A DNA stretch of 64,000 bases from JBFLYC01 sp040756735. Lineage in GTDB: Bacteria > Bacillota > DSM-16504 > Desulfitibacterales > Desulfitibacteraceae. The notes beneath the pieces were generated by a model. That model worked only from the letters and a program-made list of their open reading frames with translations, did not search any database and had not been told where the DNA came from. The translations under genes were made by a program, and so were the position numbers. Below are positions 49,617 to 58,150 of this stretch, in pieces. Location of the stretch: positions 62,001 through 126,000 of the forward strand of contig JBFLYC010000003.1 of assembly GCA_040756735.1 (NCBI GenBank), written 5' to 3'. How positions within the stretch are numbered: position 1 is the first letter of the stretch; each line of letters begins with the position of its first letter.

Positions 49617-50867
49617 CTAAAAGGGGAACCTGGATAAATAATTCTTTTGGGCCTCTGAGAGCTCATCCTTCTCTATGCCCATACTATGAAGATAGATGGA
49701 ACTCACATACTCATCTAATTTCCTTGGAAGTTTGCTAACATCAGGTTTTTTGTCCGGATTATCGATTAAATGTTTAACTGCCATAGCATGCAGGGCAAAA
49801 CTAATGTCCATTACTTCCGCGGGCTGTCCGTCACCTGCAGCAGAATTTACTACTCTACCTTCTGCCAGTAAAAACACTTTCCGTCCATCTTCAAAAGTAT
49901 ACTGCCGAATATTCTTGGCGGCCTCTTTACTTTCAACGGACACTGCTTCTAAATCACATTTGTTTATCTCTACATTGGAGTGTCCTGCGTTTACCAGGAT
50001 AGCCCTGTTCTTAATAACATTAAGGTGTTGTGAATTTACCACTCCTTGATTACCGGTAGCGGTAATAATAAAGTCTCCCTTGGAAACTGCTTCAACCAAA
50101 GGCATAACGCTGAGGCCATCCAGGATAGCTTCACTGGCCTTTGCAGGGTCCACCTCACTAATAATTACCCTGGCGCCTAAAGCTTTAGCTTTCCGTGCAA
50201 TGCCTTTACCTGTCCAACCATAGCCTATCACCACTACAACTTTTCCTCCAACTACAAGGTTGGTAGTATTCATGATGCTTGACCATACTGACTGTCCTGT
50301 ACCATGCACATTTTCAAACAAATACTTGGACAAGGAATCATTGACAGCAATAACAGGGTATTTAAGCTTACCATTTGCAAGCATATTTTTTAGCCGCTTG
50401 ACCCCTGTTGTGCTCTCCTCACTGGCCCCTATAAAGTTTCCAGCCAGGTCATGACATTCCCCATGGAGAAGGTGAGTCAAGATGCCTCCCATATCAATTA
50501 CAACATGGGGTTTAGATTCTAAAGCTTCTTTTTGATAACTCTGGTGTTCTTCCAGTGTTGATCCATAATGACCAAATACTTTGATACATTCCTCTGCAAG
50601 AGCAGCAGCAACATCATCCTGGGTAGAAAGGGGATCTGCTTGGACCAGTGTTACCTCTGCCCCCGCATCCCTGAGTAAAATGGCCAGGCAGGCTGTGGTA
50701 GCTTCAATATGTAGGCGCATGACTATGTTTTTATTCTCAAAAGGCATGGTTTCAGCAAATCTTTCCCTTATACAATCTAGAACAGACATGTGCTGTCTTA
50801 TCCACTCAATTTTTTGATTTCCACGGGGCGCTAAAGTCAACAGTCTAATCATTGAATCAGTCGGCAC
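49617..50867 (-). CDS. S-adenosylhomocysteine hydrolase family protein
   Basis: The 416-residue product of AhcY family has FENKNIVMRLHIEATTACL, IDMGGILTHLLHGE, GASEESTTGVKRLK (catalytic Glu motif), VIAVNDSLSKYLFENVHGTGQSV and the NAD motif VVVIGYGWTGKGIARKAKALGARV, with GHSNVEI and GDGQPAEVMD. It is NAD-dependent and hydrolyses SAH to adenosine and homocysteine. Since an SsnA/MtaD-type deaminase gene lies in the same run, S-inosyl-homocysteine is a possible substrate, as in some methanogens. The GTG at 50867 follows GGAGGG by nine bases. Confidence 0.88.
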   Translation of the reverse strand: MPTDSMIRLLTLAPRGNQKIEWIRQHMSVLDCIRERFAETMPFENKNIVMRLHIEATTACLAILLRDAGAEVTLVQADPLSTQDDVAAALAEECIKVFGHYGSTLEEHQSYQKEALESKPHVVIDMGGILTHLLHGECHDLAGNFIGASEESTTGVKRLKNMLANGKLKYPVIAVNDSLSKYLFENVHGTGQSVWSSIMNTTNLVVGGKVVVVIGYGWTGKGIARKAKALGARVIISEVDPAKASEAILDGLSVMPLVEAVSKGDFIITATGNQGVVNSQHLNVIKNRAILVNAGHSNVEINKCDLEAVSVESKEAAKNIRQYTFEDGRKVFLLAEGRVVNSAAGDGQPAEVMDISFALHAMAVKHLIDNPDKKPDVSKLPRKLDEYVSSIYLHSMGIEKDELSEAQKNYLSRFPF

Positions 50868-50929
50868 TTGTAAGTCCCTCCTTTAACATGATATTTTTTG
50901 GACATGATATTCTTGCATTTTGTCCTTCC

Positions 50930-51928
50930 CTAGCAGCTCATGGACTGTACTGATGTTATAGCAACCACGTTTACAATATCCTCCATGCTGCAGCCCCTTG
51001 ACAGGTCATTGACCGGTTTCGCCATGCCCTGCAAAATGGGACCTATGGCCAAGGCCCCTCCCCAACGTTCAATGATTTTAACAGCTATGTTGCCGGACTG
51101 GAGGTCAGGAAAGATGAAGACATTAGCTTTCCCTGCAACTGAACTGGCAGGGGCTTTACGCTTGGCAACCTCCGGTACTACTGCAGCATCAAACTGCAAC
51201 TCACCGTCAACCTTCATGTCCGGATAGCGTTCCCTGCACAAGTGCACAGCTTCAATAACTTTGTCCACCAGCTCATGGCGAGCGCTGCCTTTAGTTGAAA
51301 AGGACAGCATGGCAACCCTCGGGTCCATTCCTGTCAATTGTCTGCCTGTACTGGCAGAACAATGAGCAATCTCTGCCAGTTGGCTGGCAGAGGGATTAGG
51401 GTTCACACCACAGTCAGCGGCAATAATAATGCCTTCATGCCCATACTCTTTTAAGGGCAGTATCATAATCATAGCCCCAGAAACAACAGATATACCCTTT
51501 TGATTTTTAATAATCTGCAGGGCTGGCCTCAAAACATCCCCTGTCGTATTGGCAGCTCCTGCTACATAGCCGTCTGCCTGTTCCATTTTGACCATCATGG
51601 CTGCCAGGTAGAGGGGGTCTTTTATTTGTTTGCGGGCTCTTGGCAAGGTCATTCCCTTTTCTTTGCGCAGCTCATACAAATGCTCTGCATAAGCTTCGAG
51701 GAAGGGATGGTTTTCCGGATCCCAAACCCCAGCTGCAGAAATATCAAGGTTTTCCTTTTCCGCAGCTTTTTCTAACTCCTCTTTCTTGCCTATCAGGATG
51801 ATCTTTGCCAATTTTTCCTGTAGAATAATTGAACAAGCTTTCATAGTCCTGGGTTCAAAGGATTCGGGCAAGACAATTGTCTTTTGGAGCTTTCTTGCCT
51901 GTTCCTTCACCCTATCCAGCAAGTCCAT
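50930..51928 (-). CDS. pta: Phosphate acetyltransferase
   Basis: The 332-residue enzyme interconverts acetyl-CoA and acetyl-phosphate. Motifs: VLPESFEPRTMKACSIIL at the start, DGYVAGAANTTGDVLRPALQII, SGAMIMILP, IAADCGVNPNPSASQLAEIA, MLSFSTKGSA and DLQSGNIAVKIIERWGGALAIGPILQGMAKPVNDLSRG. The size is that of the short Pta class. It lies 62 bases upstream of the SAH-hydrolase gene. No acetate kinase is nearby; it may serve the adjacent catabolic island, acting on acetyl-CoA or a related acyl-CoA. Confidence 0.94.
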   Translation of the reverse strand: MDLLDRVKEQARKLQKTIVLPESFEPRTMKACSIILQEKLAKIILIGKKEELEKAAEKENLDISAAGVWDPENHPFLEAYAEHLYELRKEKGMTLPRARKQIKDPLYLAAMMVKMEQADGYVAGAANTTGDVLRPALQIIKNQKGISVVSGAMIMILPLKEYGHEGIIIAADCGVNPNPSASQLAEIAHCSASTGRQLTGMDPRVAMLSFSTKGSARHELVDKVIEAVHLCRERYPDMKVDGELQFDAAVVPEVAKRKAPASSVAGKANVFIFPDLQSGNIAVKIIERWGGALAIGPILQGMAKPVNDLSRGCSMEDIVNVVAITSVQSMSC

Positions 51929-52237
51929 AGGAACATACCTCCCTTAGATAAAAAACCTTGCATTGACCTATTTCAAGCATGTAAACATCAGGCTATTTTA
52001 GTGTCTGCATTGCTGCAGCAAAATACGCACAATCTAATTATGTATTGCATCACTAGCTTATAGGAAATTCCAAGTGTGATAAATAAATAGAAATGACCCC
52101 CGATGCCTTGATTACGGAAGCCATTACAATCATCTTTCTGCCAATTATATACTAAAAAACCTTATCATTCAATAAGAATATCTTCTTCTTGAGAATATCT
52201 TCTTCCTGAATATCTTTGTCCTGTGTTTATCTTCTAC
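51929..52237. other. Intergenic region between pta and the M20 gene
   Basis: Nothing coding is seen. Imperfect direct repeats of AATATCTTCTT(C/G) occur four to five times between about 52185 and 52255, at and beyond the 3' end of the M20 gene. Confidence 0.5.
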
Positions 52238-53446
52238 CTATATATCTTCTTCCCTTCTTGTCATATGAGGATAGCTGCAGGCCACCTGCGCTAAAACCGC
52301 AGAACCTATGCCTAGAACCTTTTCGGATATATCAAACCGGGGATGATGACAAAAATACTGCTTATTTCCATCATTACAACCTAAATAAAAATATACCCCA
52401 GGTATTTTTTCCAGATAATGAGCAAAATCCTCCCCAACCATGGTTGGTTTTTGGGGCACAACCTTTGAACGACCCACAATCTGAGCAGCCGAGTTTTCTA
52501 CCAAGGGAACAAGTTCGCAACTGTTAATCAAGGGCGGACGCCCGGTTACCATTTCAAGTTGGCAGGTGGCATTATGGGCAGATGTTATTCCTTTAACTAC
52601 TTGTTCAATCCAAGCAGGAACCTTGCTTCTGAGATCAGGGTAAAAAGTACGTATGGTTCCTTCCATTTCCACTTTCTCAGCTATGACATTACCCTTATGG
52701 CCTCCTTTAATCATCCCTACTGTAACCACTACTGGCTTGAGGGGATCGGTTTTCCTGCTAACTATGGTCTGCAAGGCTTGCACAACTTCTGCAGCAATAA
52801 CAATGCTGTCCACTGCTTCATTTGGTACAGCTCCATGTCCTCCCATTCCTTTAATAATTAAGGTAAACTTGTCTGAGGCAGCCATCTGAGCTCCCTTGGA
52901 TACGGCAACTGTGCCTACCGGCAAATCAGGACTTACATGTATGCCAAAAATTGCTTCAACTTCAGGGGAATCCAGGACGCCATCTTTAATCATGGCAAGG
53001 GCCCCCCCAGGAGGAGTTTCCTCACAAGGTTGGAAGACAAACTTAACGTTTACTTTAAGGATATCCTTTAAAGTGGACAGCACCATTGCACTTCCCAGGA
53101 CCATGGCTGTATGCGCATCATGACCGCAGGCGTGCATAATACCCTTGTTCTTGGAAGCAAATTCTAATCCAGTCTCTTCTAAAACAGGCAGAGCGTCCAT
53201 ATCAGCGCGTAGAGCAATTGTCCTTTCCAAACCACAGTCTAAATAGCCTACAACACCTGTTCCGCCAACTCCTGCTTGCACTTCAAGCCCAAGATCCTTG
53301 AGTTTCGAAGCAATAAGCTCAGCAGTTTGATACTCTGCAAATCCAAGCTCAGGGTTTTCGTGTATTTTCCTGCGAAGAAAAATAATATCCTCCTCAAATT
53401 CTTTCACTAAAGTAAGTATTTGCTGGTCTAGCTGCACAATGGCCAC
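52238..53446 (-). CDS. M20-family amidohydrolase (IAA-amino acid / hippurate hydrolase type)
   Basis: The 402-residue zinc peptidase-like protein has IHENPELGFAEYQTAELI, ADMDALPVLEETGLEFAS, HACGHDAHTAMVLGSA (metal His/Asp pair), FQPCEETPPGGALAMI (Cys and Glu ligands), GHGAVPNEAVDS and HYLEKIPGVYFYLGC near the end. It hydrolyses N-acyl or N-carbamoyl amino acids. It is downstream of the SsnA-like gene by 42 bases, so it is the last enzyme of the island. The start is GTG at 53446 or GTG at 53437. Confidence 0.92.
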   Translation of the reverse strand: MAIVQLDQQILTLVKEFEEDIIFLRRKIHENPELGFAEYQTAELIASKLKDLGLEVQAGVGGTGVVGYLDCGLERTIALRADMDALPVLEETGLEFASKNKGIMHACGHDAHTAMVLGSAMVLSTLKDILKVNVKFVFQPCEETPPGGALAMIKDGVLDSPEVEAIFGIHVSPDLPVGTVAVSKGAQMAASDKFTLIIKGMGGHGAVPNEAVDSIVIAAEVVQALQTIVSRKTDPLKPVVVTVGMIKGGHKGNVIAEKVEMEGTIRTFYPDLRSKVPAWIEQVVKGITSAHNATCQLEMVTGRPPLINSCELVPLVENSAAQIVGRSKVVPQKPTMVGEDFAHYLEKIPGVYFYLGCNDGNKQYFCHHPRFDISEKVLGIGSAVLAQVACSYPHMTRREEDI

Positions 53447-53488
53447 CCCCTCCCGTTAATTCAACTGCACTTTATATAAAAAATATCT

Positions 53489-54856
53489 TTAAAACTCAGC
53501 CGTTAACTGCCTGTCATCCCAACGAGCTAGTTTGGTACGGGCCAGGTGATGTATTCTATTAAGGGTTTCTTTTTCGTCAATGGTTAATAGTTTTTTGTTT
53601 TCCATTACCACTTTACCGTTAATGATTGTTGTTTCTACATCACTTCCTTTAGCACAATACACCACTGTCTGGATAATATCATGTAAAGGCATGCTATGAG
53701 CCTGGAATAAATCTAAAATAATCAGGTCTGCCAGTTTTCCTTCTTCAATGGTTCCGGCATTGATACCTGCGGCGCGAGCTCCATTCACAGTAGCCATATG
53801 GAACATATCGTTAGCTGATATAACTGACGGGTCATGCCAGGCAACTTTCTGCAGCAGCGCTCCAGTCCGCATTTCCTCAAACATATCCATCAGGTCATTT
53901 GAGGCAGGGCCATCTGTAGCAAGTGCCACCGGAACTCCCTTTTGCAGCATTTTCACAATTGGGGCTGTTCCGCTTCCAAGCTTCATGTTGCTTTTGGGAT
54001 TATACACAACTGTAACGCCGCTCTCCTTTGCCATCTCTATTTCATGGTCCTGCAGATGTACACAATGAACTGCAGATATCGGCCTGCGCAAAAGATTAAG
54101 TCTTTCTAGATACTCCATGGGGGGATAGCCCGTTTCTTGTATGGAGTTTTCTACTTCCCATAGATTTTCAGATACATGTATTTGAATGCCCAGATCATAT
54201 CGTTCAGCTGTTTGATAGAGCCACTCCAAGAAATCTGGAGTACATGCAAAGGGCGTGGACGGGGCTACAAAGACCTTTACTAAACCTTGATTTGTACTGC
54301 TGCAGTTCCACTTTTCTATATATTTCACAATCTCTTTTTTCCTGACGTCTTCTCCACGGCTGAGGTTTTTAGGAATCCAGCGATTTACGGCAGTTATTGC
54401 CCCTATACCCCTAATGCCTATATCCAGCCAGGCTTGAAATATGGAATCCAGTGTTAAGTCCATATCAATAAAACATGTTGTGCCAGACTTGATCATTTCT
54501 ATAGATGCCAACATGGCCCAACAGTAACCCAGCTCAATATCATTATGATTCCAGTGGTCTTGGTGGACGATGTTAGCCAGAGGAAAGGTGACTTTTTCAC
54601 ACCATTCCTTAAATGCCAGGTCATCTCTAACCCCCTTCAGCAGGGCTTGATAAAGATGGGTGTGAGCATTAACAAGACCCGGCATGACAACTTTTCCTGA
54701 TGCATCTATTACCTTCAGGTCTTTGCTGCCAACCGGACTATCTATGTTTTTCCCCACTTTTTTTATAGAACTTCCCTCAACCAGCACATCTACATGTTCC
54801 AGTACTGTTGTAGAGTTTTTAATTAGGTAGCGACAATCCTTTATAAGTACAGCCAT
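53489..54856 (-). CDS. Amidohydrolase of SsnA/MtaD (TrzN/ATZ) deaminase group
   Basis: The 455-residue metal-dependent enzyme has GLVNAHTHLYQALLKGVRDD (metal HxH), GTTCFIDMDLTLD, IQIHVSENLWEVENS (metal His), AVHCVHLQDHEIEMA, NPKSNMKLGSGTAP and LATDGPASNDLMDMFEEMRTGALLQK with the catalytic Asp. Close groups deaminate adenosine-type compounds (MTA/SAH), guanine, or s-triazines. The ATG at 54856 follows AGGAGG by eleven bases. It lies 16 bases after the BFD-like gene, in the same run as an SAH-hydrolase homologue, so a nucleoside or cyclic amidine substrate is plausible. Confidence 0.9.
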   Translation of the reverse strand: MAVLIKDCRYLIKNSTTVLEHVDVLVEGSSIKKVGKNIDSPVGSKDLKVIDASGKVVMPGLVNAHTHLYQALLKGVRDDLAFKEWCEKVTFPLANIVHQDHWNHNDIELGYCWAMLASIEMIKSGTTCFIDMDLTLDSIFQAWLDIGIRGIGAITAVNRWIPKNLSRGEDVRKKEIVKYIEKWNCSSTNQGLVKVFVAPSTPFACTPDFLEWLYQTAERYDLGIQIHVSENLWEVENSIQETGYPPMEYLERLNLLRRPISAVHCVHLQDHEIEMAKESGVTVVYNPKSNMKLGSGTAPIVKMLQKGVPVALATDGPASNDLMDMFEEMRTGALLQKVAWHDPSVISANDMFHMATVNGARAAGINAGTIEEGKLADLIILDLFQAHSMPLHDIIQTVVYCAKGSDVETTIINGKVVMENKKLLTIDEKETLNRIHHLARTKLARWDDRQLTAEF

Positions 54857-54872
54857 TCTTCCCGATTCCTCC

Positions 54873-55148
54873 TTATTCCCCCTTGGCAAGTGTTTCAAGA
54901 CTTAATGGTCTAACTGGCGGCCTAATGCTGCCAGGCAAAAATGCCTCTACAGAAGCTTCCAACTCTTGTGCTAGAATTGCTGCCACAAGACGTTTGCACG
55001 TCTTTCCCTGGCATAAACCCATTCCCGCACGTGTGCGCCTTTTTACAGCATTAAGGCTTTCATCTCCCATGGCTATGGCCTCAAGAATTTCTTCTTCAGT
55101 AACTTCCTCACACCTACAGACAACCTTGGATTCTTTGGCTTCTATCAC
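54873..55148 (-). CDS. BFD-like [2Fe-2S] protein of a split dehydrogenase
   Basis: The product has about 91 residues with VVCRCEEVTEEEILEAI (CxC) and TRAGMGLCQGKTCKRL (CxxxxC), the bacterioferritin-associated-ferredoxin-like [2Fe-2S] motif. In related oxidases this domain is at the C-terminus of the HcnB-type alpha subunit, but here it is separate. The GTG at 55148 has GGGAGG six bases upstream. It probably binds the 55716-56798 flavoprotein. Confidence 0.88.
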   Translation of the reverse strand: MIEAKESKVVCRCEEVTEEEILEAIAMGDESLNAVKRRTRAGMGLCQGKTCKRLVAAILAQELEASVEAFLPGSIRPPVRPLSLETLAKGE

Positions 55149-55208
55149 AATCAACCTCCCTGCCTTGAGACATTCCTATTCCTAAAGTTGTAGAAATTCC
55201 CCTTTGGA

Positions 55209-55277
55209 GGTGACAGAGAACCGTCCCCCTGACACCGACACCCCCCTGACACCGCCCCTGACACCGCCTCTGACACC
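55209..55277. repeat. Dispersed repeat, GTGACAGAGAACC module with TGACACC iterations
   Basis: GTGACAGAGAACCGTCCCC is followed by four or five TGACACC/GACACC iterations ending next to the stop of the 4Fe-4S gene. It sits inside the putative operon. Confidence 0.85.
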
Positions 55278-55703
55278 TTATCTTAAGCTGCGGACTTCAT
55301 CAGCAAACTGTTTGGGCACTTCCAGGTAAATAACAGGGGTCGCCTTGAAACTCCGCCTGTTATCAACCCTGAGCACCTTTGCAGATGAAAGTTCTTCCCC
55401 GAAGCGGTTCACTGCAGTAACCACTGCTCCTGCCTCCGGAAGGGGCAAGTATTCATAGGGAAAGGCTACCACAGCTAGTTCTTCCTTGTATGACTTGTCA
55501 ACAAGGAATATCGCCTGGCCAGGACATTGTGCAATACACTGGCCGCATCCCCTGCACAGACTTTCTTCTAACCTTGGTAAATTTGTGATAGGCCAGCCTA
55601 CCTGGATGGCTCCATGAGGACAGGATTGTTCACACGGGTTGCAGGGTATATTTTCCCAGCATTCTATTACTGCCACCGGTCCTCCCTGTTGCTTTTTTTT
55701 CAT
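55278..55703 (-). CDS. Two-cluster 4Fe-4S ferredoxin-like subunit
   Basis: The 141-residue product has IPCNPCEQSCPHGAI and ESLCRGCGQCIAQCPGQAI, two [4Fe-4S] motifs, then a C-terminal beta domain (AFPYEYLPLPEAGAVV). This resembles the small Fe-S subunits of dye-linked L-proline dehydrogenases and HcnA-like complexes. It would pass electrons from the FAD subunits to an acceptor. AAGGTGG precedes the ATG. It lies between the flavoprotein and the BFD-like gene, separated from the latter by a repeat. Confidence 0.88.
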   Translation of the reverse strand: MKKKQQGGPVAVIECWENIPCNPCEQSCPHGAIQVGWPITNLPRLEESLCRGCGQCIAQCPGQAIFLVDKSYKEELAVVAFPYEYLPLPEAGAVVTAVNRFGEELSSAKVLRVDNRRSFKATPVIYLEVPKQFADEVRSLR

Positions 55704-55715
55704 TTAAAACCACCT

Positions 55716-56798
55716 TCAACTTATCAGGAGTTTTTCTTTGGCATAGTAACGTTTTTCTCCAAATGGGCCGCCCCTCAGGGAATTCAGCCTATGCCACAGC
55801 TCTTCTTTTTTAATTTTGCTGCTTGCTGGAGATAGATAATTCAGGGATTCAGCAATGGAAATGCCCGCCAATCTCCCTTCGTCCAAGGCCACGCTGGCTT
55901 CTTCAACTCCTGCTGCATCGCCTGCCACATAAAGCCATGGGACTGAAGTAGCCATATTTCTGCCATGGCGGGGTACGACTCCTCCCAAACAGGCTTCATA
56001 ACGCCAACTGCACCCGCACATTAACGCAAGTTCCACTGACGGAGTTAATCCCACAGCTAAACAAATGGTATCAACAGCTAACTCAGTTTCTGCTTCACAA
56101 CCTGATCCCAATCCTTCTCCTACTTTTGCAATCACTGCTTCCTCTACTTCTCTATTACCCCTAGCTTTCTTAATAGTATGGGATAAATAGATTGGAACCC
56201 CTGCTCGCATGATCTTTCCTGCATGCACTTTATAACCGGTGATGTTAGGCTGCATTTCAACTATGCCCACAATGGAGGCACCCGCCTGAAGCAGCTGGTA
56301 GGATACTATTAAACCAACATTGCCGCTGCCTACCATGAGTATTCTTTTACCTGGAAGGACCCTGTGGATATTGACCATAGTCTGAGCAGCGCCTGCAGTA
56401 ATTACACCCGGCAGTGTTGAACCTGGAAACGCAAGAGCATTTTCCGATGCGCCGGTAGCTATTAATACCCGCTGCCCTTGAATTGATAAGGATTGACCGT
56501 CCTTTTCCAATCCTATTACTCCTTCACCAAATACTCCCCAAGCCTTGGTGTTTAACAACACTTTAACACCTGCCTCCTGAGCTTCCTCTAGTAAGCGCTT
56601 TCCAATTTCAAAACCACGCACACCAGCCAGGTGATCCGTAGAGCCAAAAAATTTATGAATTTGCTTGAATAATTGTCCTCCCGGCTTTAGATTTTCATCA
56701 ACCAGCAGGACTTCTACCCCCAGCCTGGCTGCTTCAATTGCAGCGCCCAACCCTGCAGGCCCCCCGCCAATAACCACCATTTCATGTTTCTTTATCAT
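55716..56798 (-). CDS. NAD(P)/FAD-dependent oxidoreductase, HcnB-like alpha subunit
   Basis: The 360-residue flavoprotein has HEMVVIGGGPAGLGAAIEAARLG, then LKPGGQLFKQIHKFFG, LIATGASENALAFPGSTLPGVITAGAAQTM (in pieces), MVGSGNVGLIVSYQLLQAG (NAD-like site) and VPWLYVAGDAAGVEEASVALDEGRLAG. This is the alpha subunit of sarcosine/opine/proline oxidase or HcnB families. It overlaps the upstream 2Fe-2S gene by 17 bases and should form the alpha core with 56782, 55278 and 54873 products, while the DAO-type subunit at 62395 may be the beta subunit. Confidence 0.9.
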   Translation of the reverse strand: MIKKHEMVVIGGGPAGLGAAIEAARLGVEVLLVDENLKPGGQLFKQIHKFFGSTDHLAGVRGFEIGKRLLEEAQEAGVKVLLNTKAWGVFGEGVIGLEKDGQSLSIQGQRVLIATGASENALAFPGSTLPGVITAGAAQTMVNIHRVLPGKRILMVGSGNVGLIVSYQLLQAGASIVGIVEMQPNITGYKVHAGKIMRAGVPIYLSHTIKKARGNREVEEAVIAKVGEGLGSGCEAETELAVDTICLAVGLTPSVELALMCGCSWRYEACLGGVVPRHGRNMATSVPWLYVAGDAAGVEEASVALDEGRLAGISIAESLNYLSPASSKIKKEELWHRLNSLRGGPFGEKRYYAKEKLLIS

Positions 56799-57108
56799 TT
56801 TGCCACTTCCCTAATCCCACCTGTGTATTAATGCGCATTCCATCCCTAACCGGTGTTATACATGTACGAACATTTGGGATGCCATTAACCTCCATTACAC
56901 AATCAGTGCACTGGCCAATACCGCAAAAAATACCCCGTGGTTCTTGTCGCTTTGGTGTAAGCCTGCAAACCCTCATATTTAAAGCTAGTAAAGCTGCGGC
57001 AATGGACTCTCCCTCAAAAGCTTCCAGCGGATTATTGTCAACATATATAGTAACTTTATTTTTAGGTTCTGCTTTTCCCAAAATAGGATGGTTATCTACC
57101 CTGTTCAA
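56782..57108 (-). CDS. [2Fe-2S] ferredoxin-like subunit (HcnA/SoxA N-terminal type)
   Basis: The product has about 108 residues with NRVDNHPILG, NKVTIYVDNNPLEAFEGESIAAALLAL, RGIFCGIGQCTDCVMEVNGIPNVRTCIT. The Cys pattern CxxxxCxxC...C binds a plant-type [2Fe-2S] cluster. It equals the N-terminal domain of sarcosine-oxidase alpha, here a separate gene. The TTG at 57108, eight bases after GAGG, is preferred; GTG at 57117 overlaps that site. It starts just after the Mch-like gene, so the two are probably coupled. Confidence 0.88.
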   Translation of the reverse strand: MNRVDNHPILGKAEPKNKVTIYVDNNPLEAFEGESIAAALLALNMRVCRLTPKRQEPRGIFCGIGQCTDCVMEVNGIPNVRTCITPVRDGMRINTQVGLGKWQNDKET

Positions 57109-57118
57109 CCCCAACACC

Positions 57119-58081
57119 TCAATTGTTAAAAGCCTTTTTGAGCATGTCGGTTCTAATTACTCCCGCTCTAAAGGTTTTGCCGGTTGCATAGTTAGTAATC
57201 TCATAGCGGGCTACAGTATGAATATCCTTATCAACTATATAAAAATCCCTTTTCCCTTCTTCAAATATTTCTGCAAAAGGTTCCCCATAACGCCTGGAAG
57301 CGCTGAAAGGAAGCTGGTCGATTACAGACTCTACCTCTTCATCGGTACAATCCACTACATAGCGTACAGTAACTCCATATAATAAGGCTGTATTTACCCT
57401 GTCCATGGCTTTAAACTCGTCTTTTATGGGGGGAGCTATGGGACAGGTGCCCATTCCGCTAATTATTTTAGAAATATCAAAACCTTTTCTGTTCATGCGC
57501 CAGATGGAAGCCTCCACGGTTCTGGAACAAACCTGAATAGATCCTGCAAGACTGCCGGTTTTAGCTGCTAAAATATAAACATTCTCCACAGGTATTTTGC
57601 ACTGGGCAGCAACATCTTCGGCCATGGCTTCATCTGGAAGCTCCTGGGTTTGCGCTGCAAATACGGTCTCGTGGCAGATATCCTGATAAGTCCAGGCCTG
57701 TGAAAAAATATCATTTCGTGCTATGGCCCTTGCCGGACCTGAACCTATTGGATTTATGTAACCAGGTATATTTTTCCCCGGCAGCTTCCAACCGGAGAAC
57801 TGTGAGGAAAGGCAGGCTTCCTGGGGATGATCTATGTACACATCAATTGACGGCGCCTCAATATCTCCCTCTTTAAAAACTCCATAATCAACATGCCCCA
57901 TACCACCAATAGTAGCTTCCACAAAAAGCTTCCCAGCCATATAACCGCCGGGGGCTTCAACACCCATGTCAATAACTGTTGCACCATTGGCCAGTTTAAA
58001 AACTTTACAGTTTAACTGTTCGGCATAGGGAATAATCTTTTCTTTAACAATTTTTACTGCTTGTTGGCTTATGCTAAACAT
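57119..58081 (-). CDS. Homologue of archaeal methenyl-tetrahydromethanopterin cyclohydrolase
   Basis: The 320-residue product has the length and conserved pattern of Mch. It has NCKVFKLANGATVIDMGVEAPGGYMAG, GGMGHVDYGVF, IDHPQEACLSSQFSGWKL, NPIGSGPARAIAR, VYILAAKTGSLAGSIQVCSRTVEASI, GMGTCPIAPPIKDEFKAMDRVNTALLYG and the final NYATGKTFRAGVIRTDMLKKAF. Mch converts methenyl-H4MPT to formyl-H4MPT in methanogens and methylotrophs, but H4MPT is not expected in Firmicutes. The protein may act on methenyl-H4folate or another cyclic amidine. AGGAG lies nine bases before the ATG. It is embedded between an ECF S-component and a split dehydrogenase. Confidence 0.85.
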   Translation of the reverse strand: MFSISQQAVKIVKEKIIPYAEQLNCKVFKLANGATVIDMGVEAPGGYMAGKLFVEATIGGMGHVDYGVFKEGDIEAPSIDVYIDHPQEACLSSQFSGWKLPGKNIPGYINPIGSGPARAIARNDIFSQAWTYQDICHETVFAAQTQELPDEAMAEDVAAQCKIPVENVYILAAKTGSLAGSIQVCSRTVEASIWRMNRKGFDISKIISGMGTCPIAPPIKDEFKAMDRVNTALLYGVTVRYVVDCTDEEVESVIDQLPFSASRRYGEPFAEIFEEGKRDFYIVDKDIHTVARYEITNYATGKTFRAGVIRTDMLKKAFNN

Positions 58082-58115
58082 TATGCAACACTCCTATACA
58101 TCATTTTTTAATTGA

Positions 58116-58140
58116 GGAGAGGAACAAATCGTTCCTCTCC
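58116..58140. promoter_or_regulatory. Intra-operon hairpin between the ECF-S and Mch-like genes
   Basis: GGAGAGGAAC / GTTCCTCTCC is a perfect 10-bp stem with a 5-base loop. No T-run follows on the minus strand, so it may be an mRNA-stability or processing element rather than a terminator. Confidence 0.55.
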
Positions 58141-58150
58141 CGGTGGTTAT

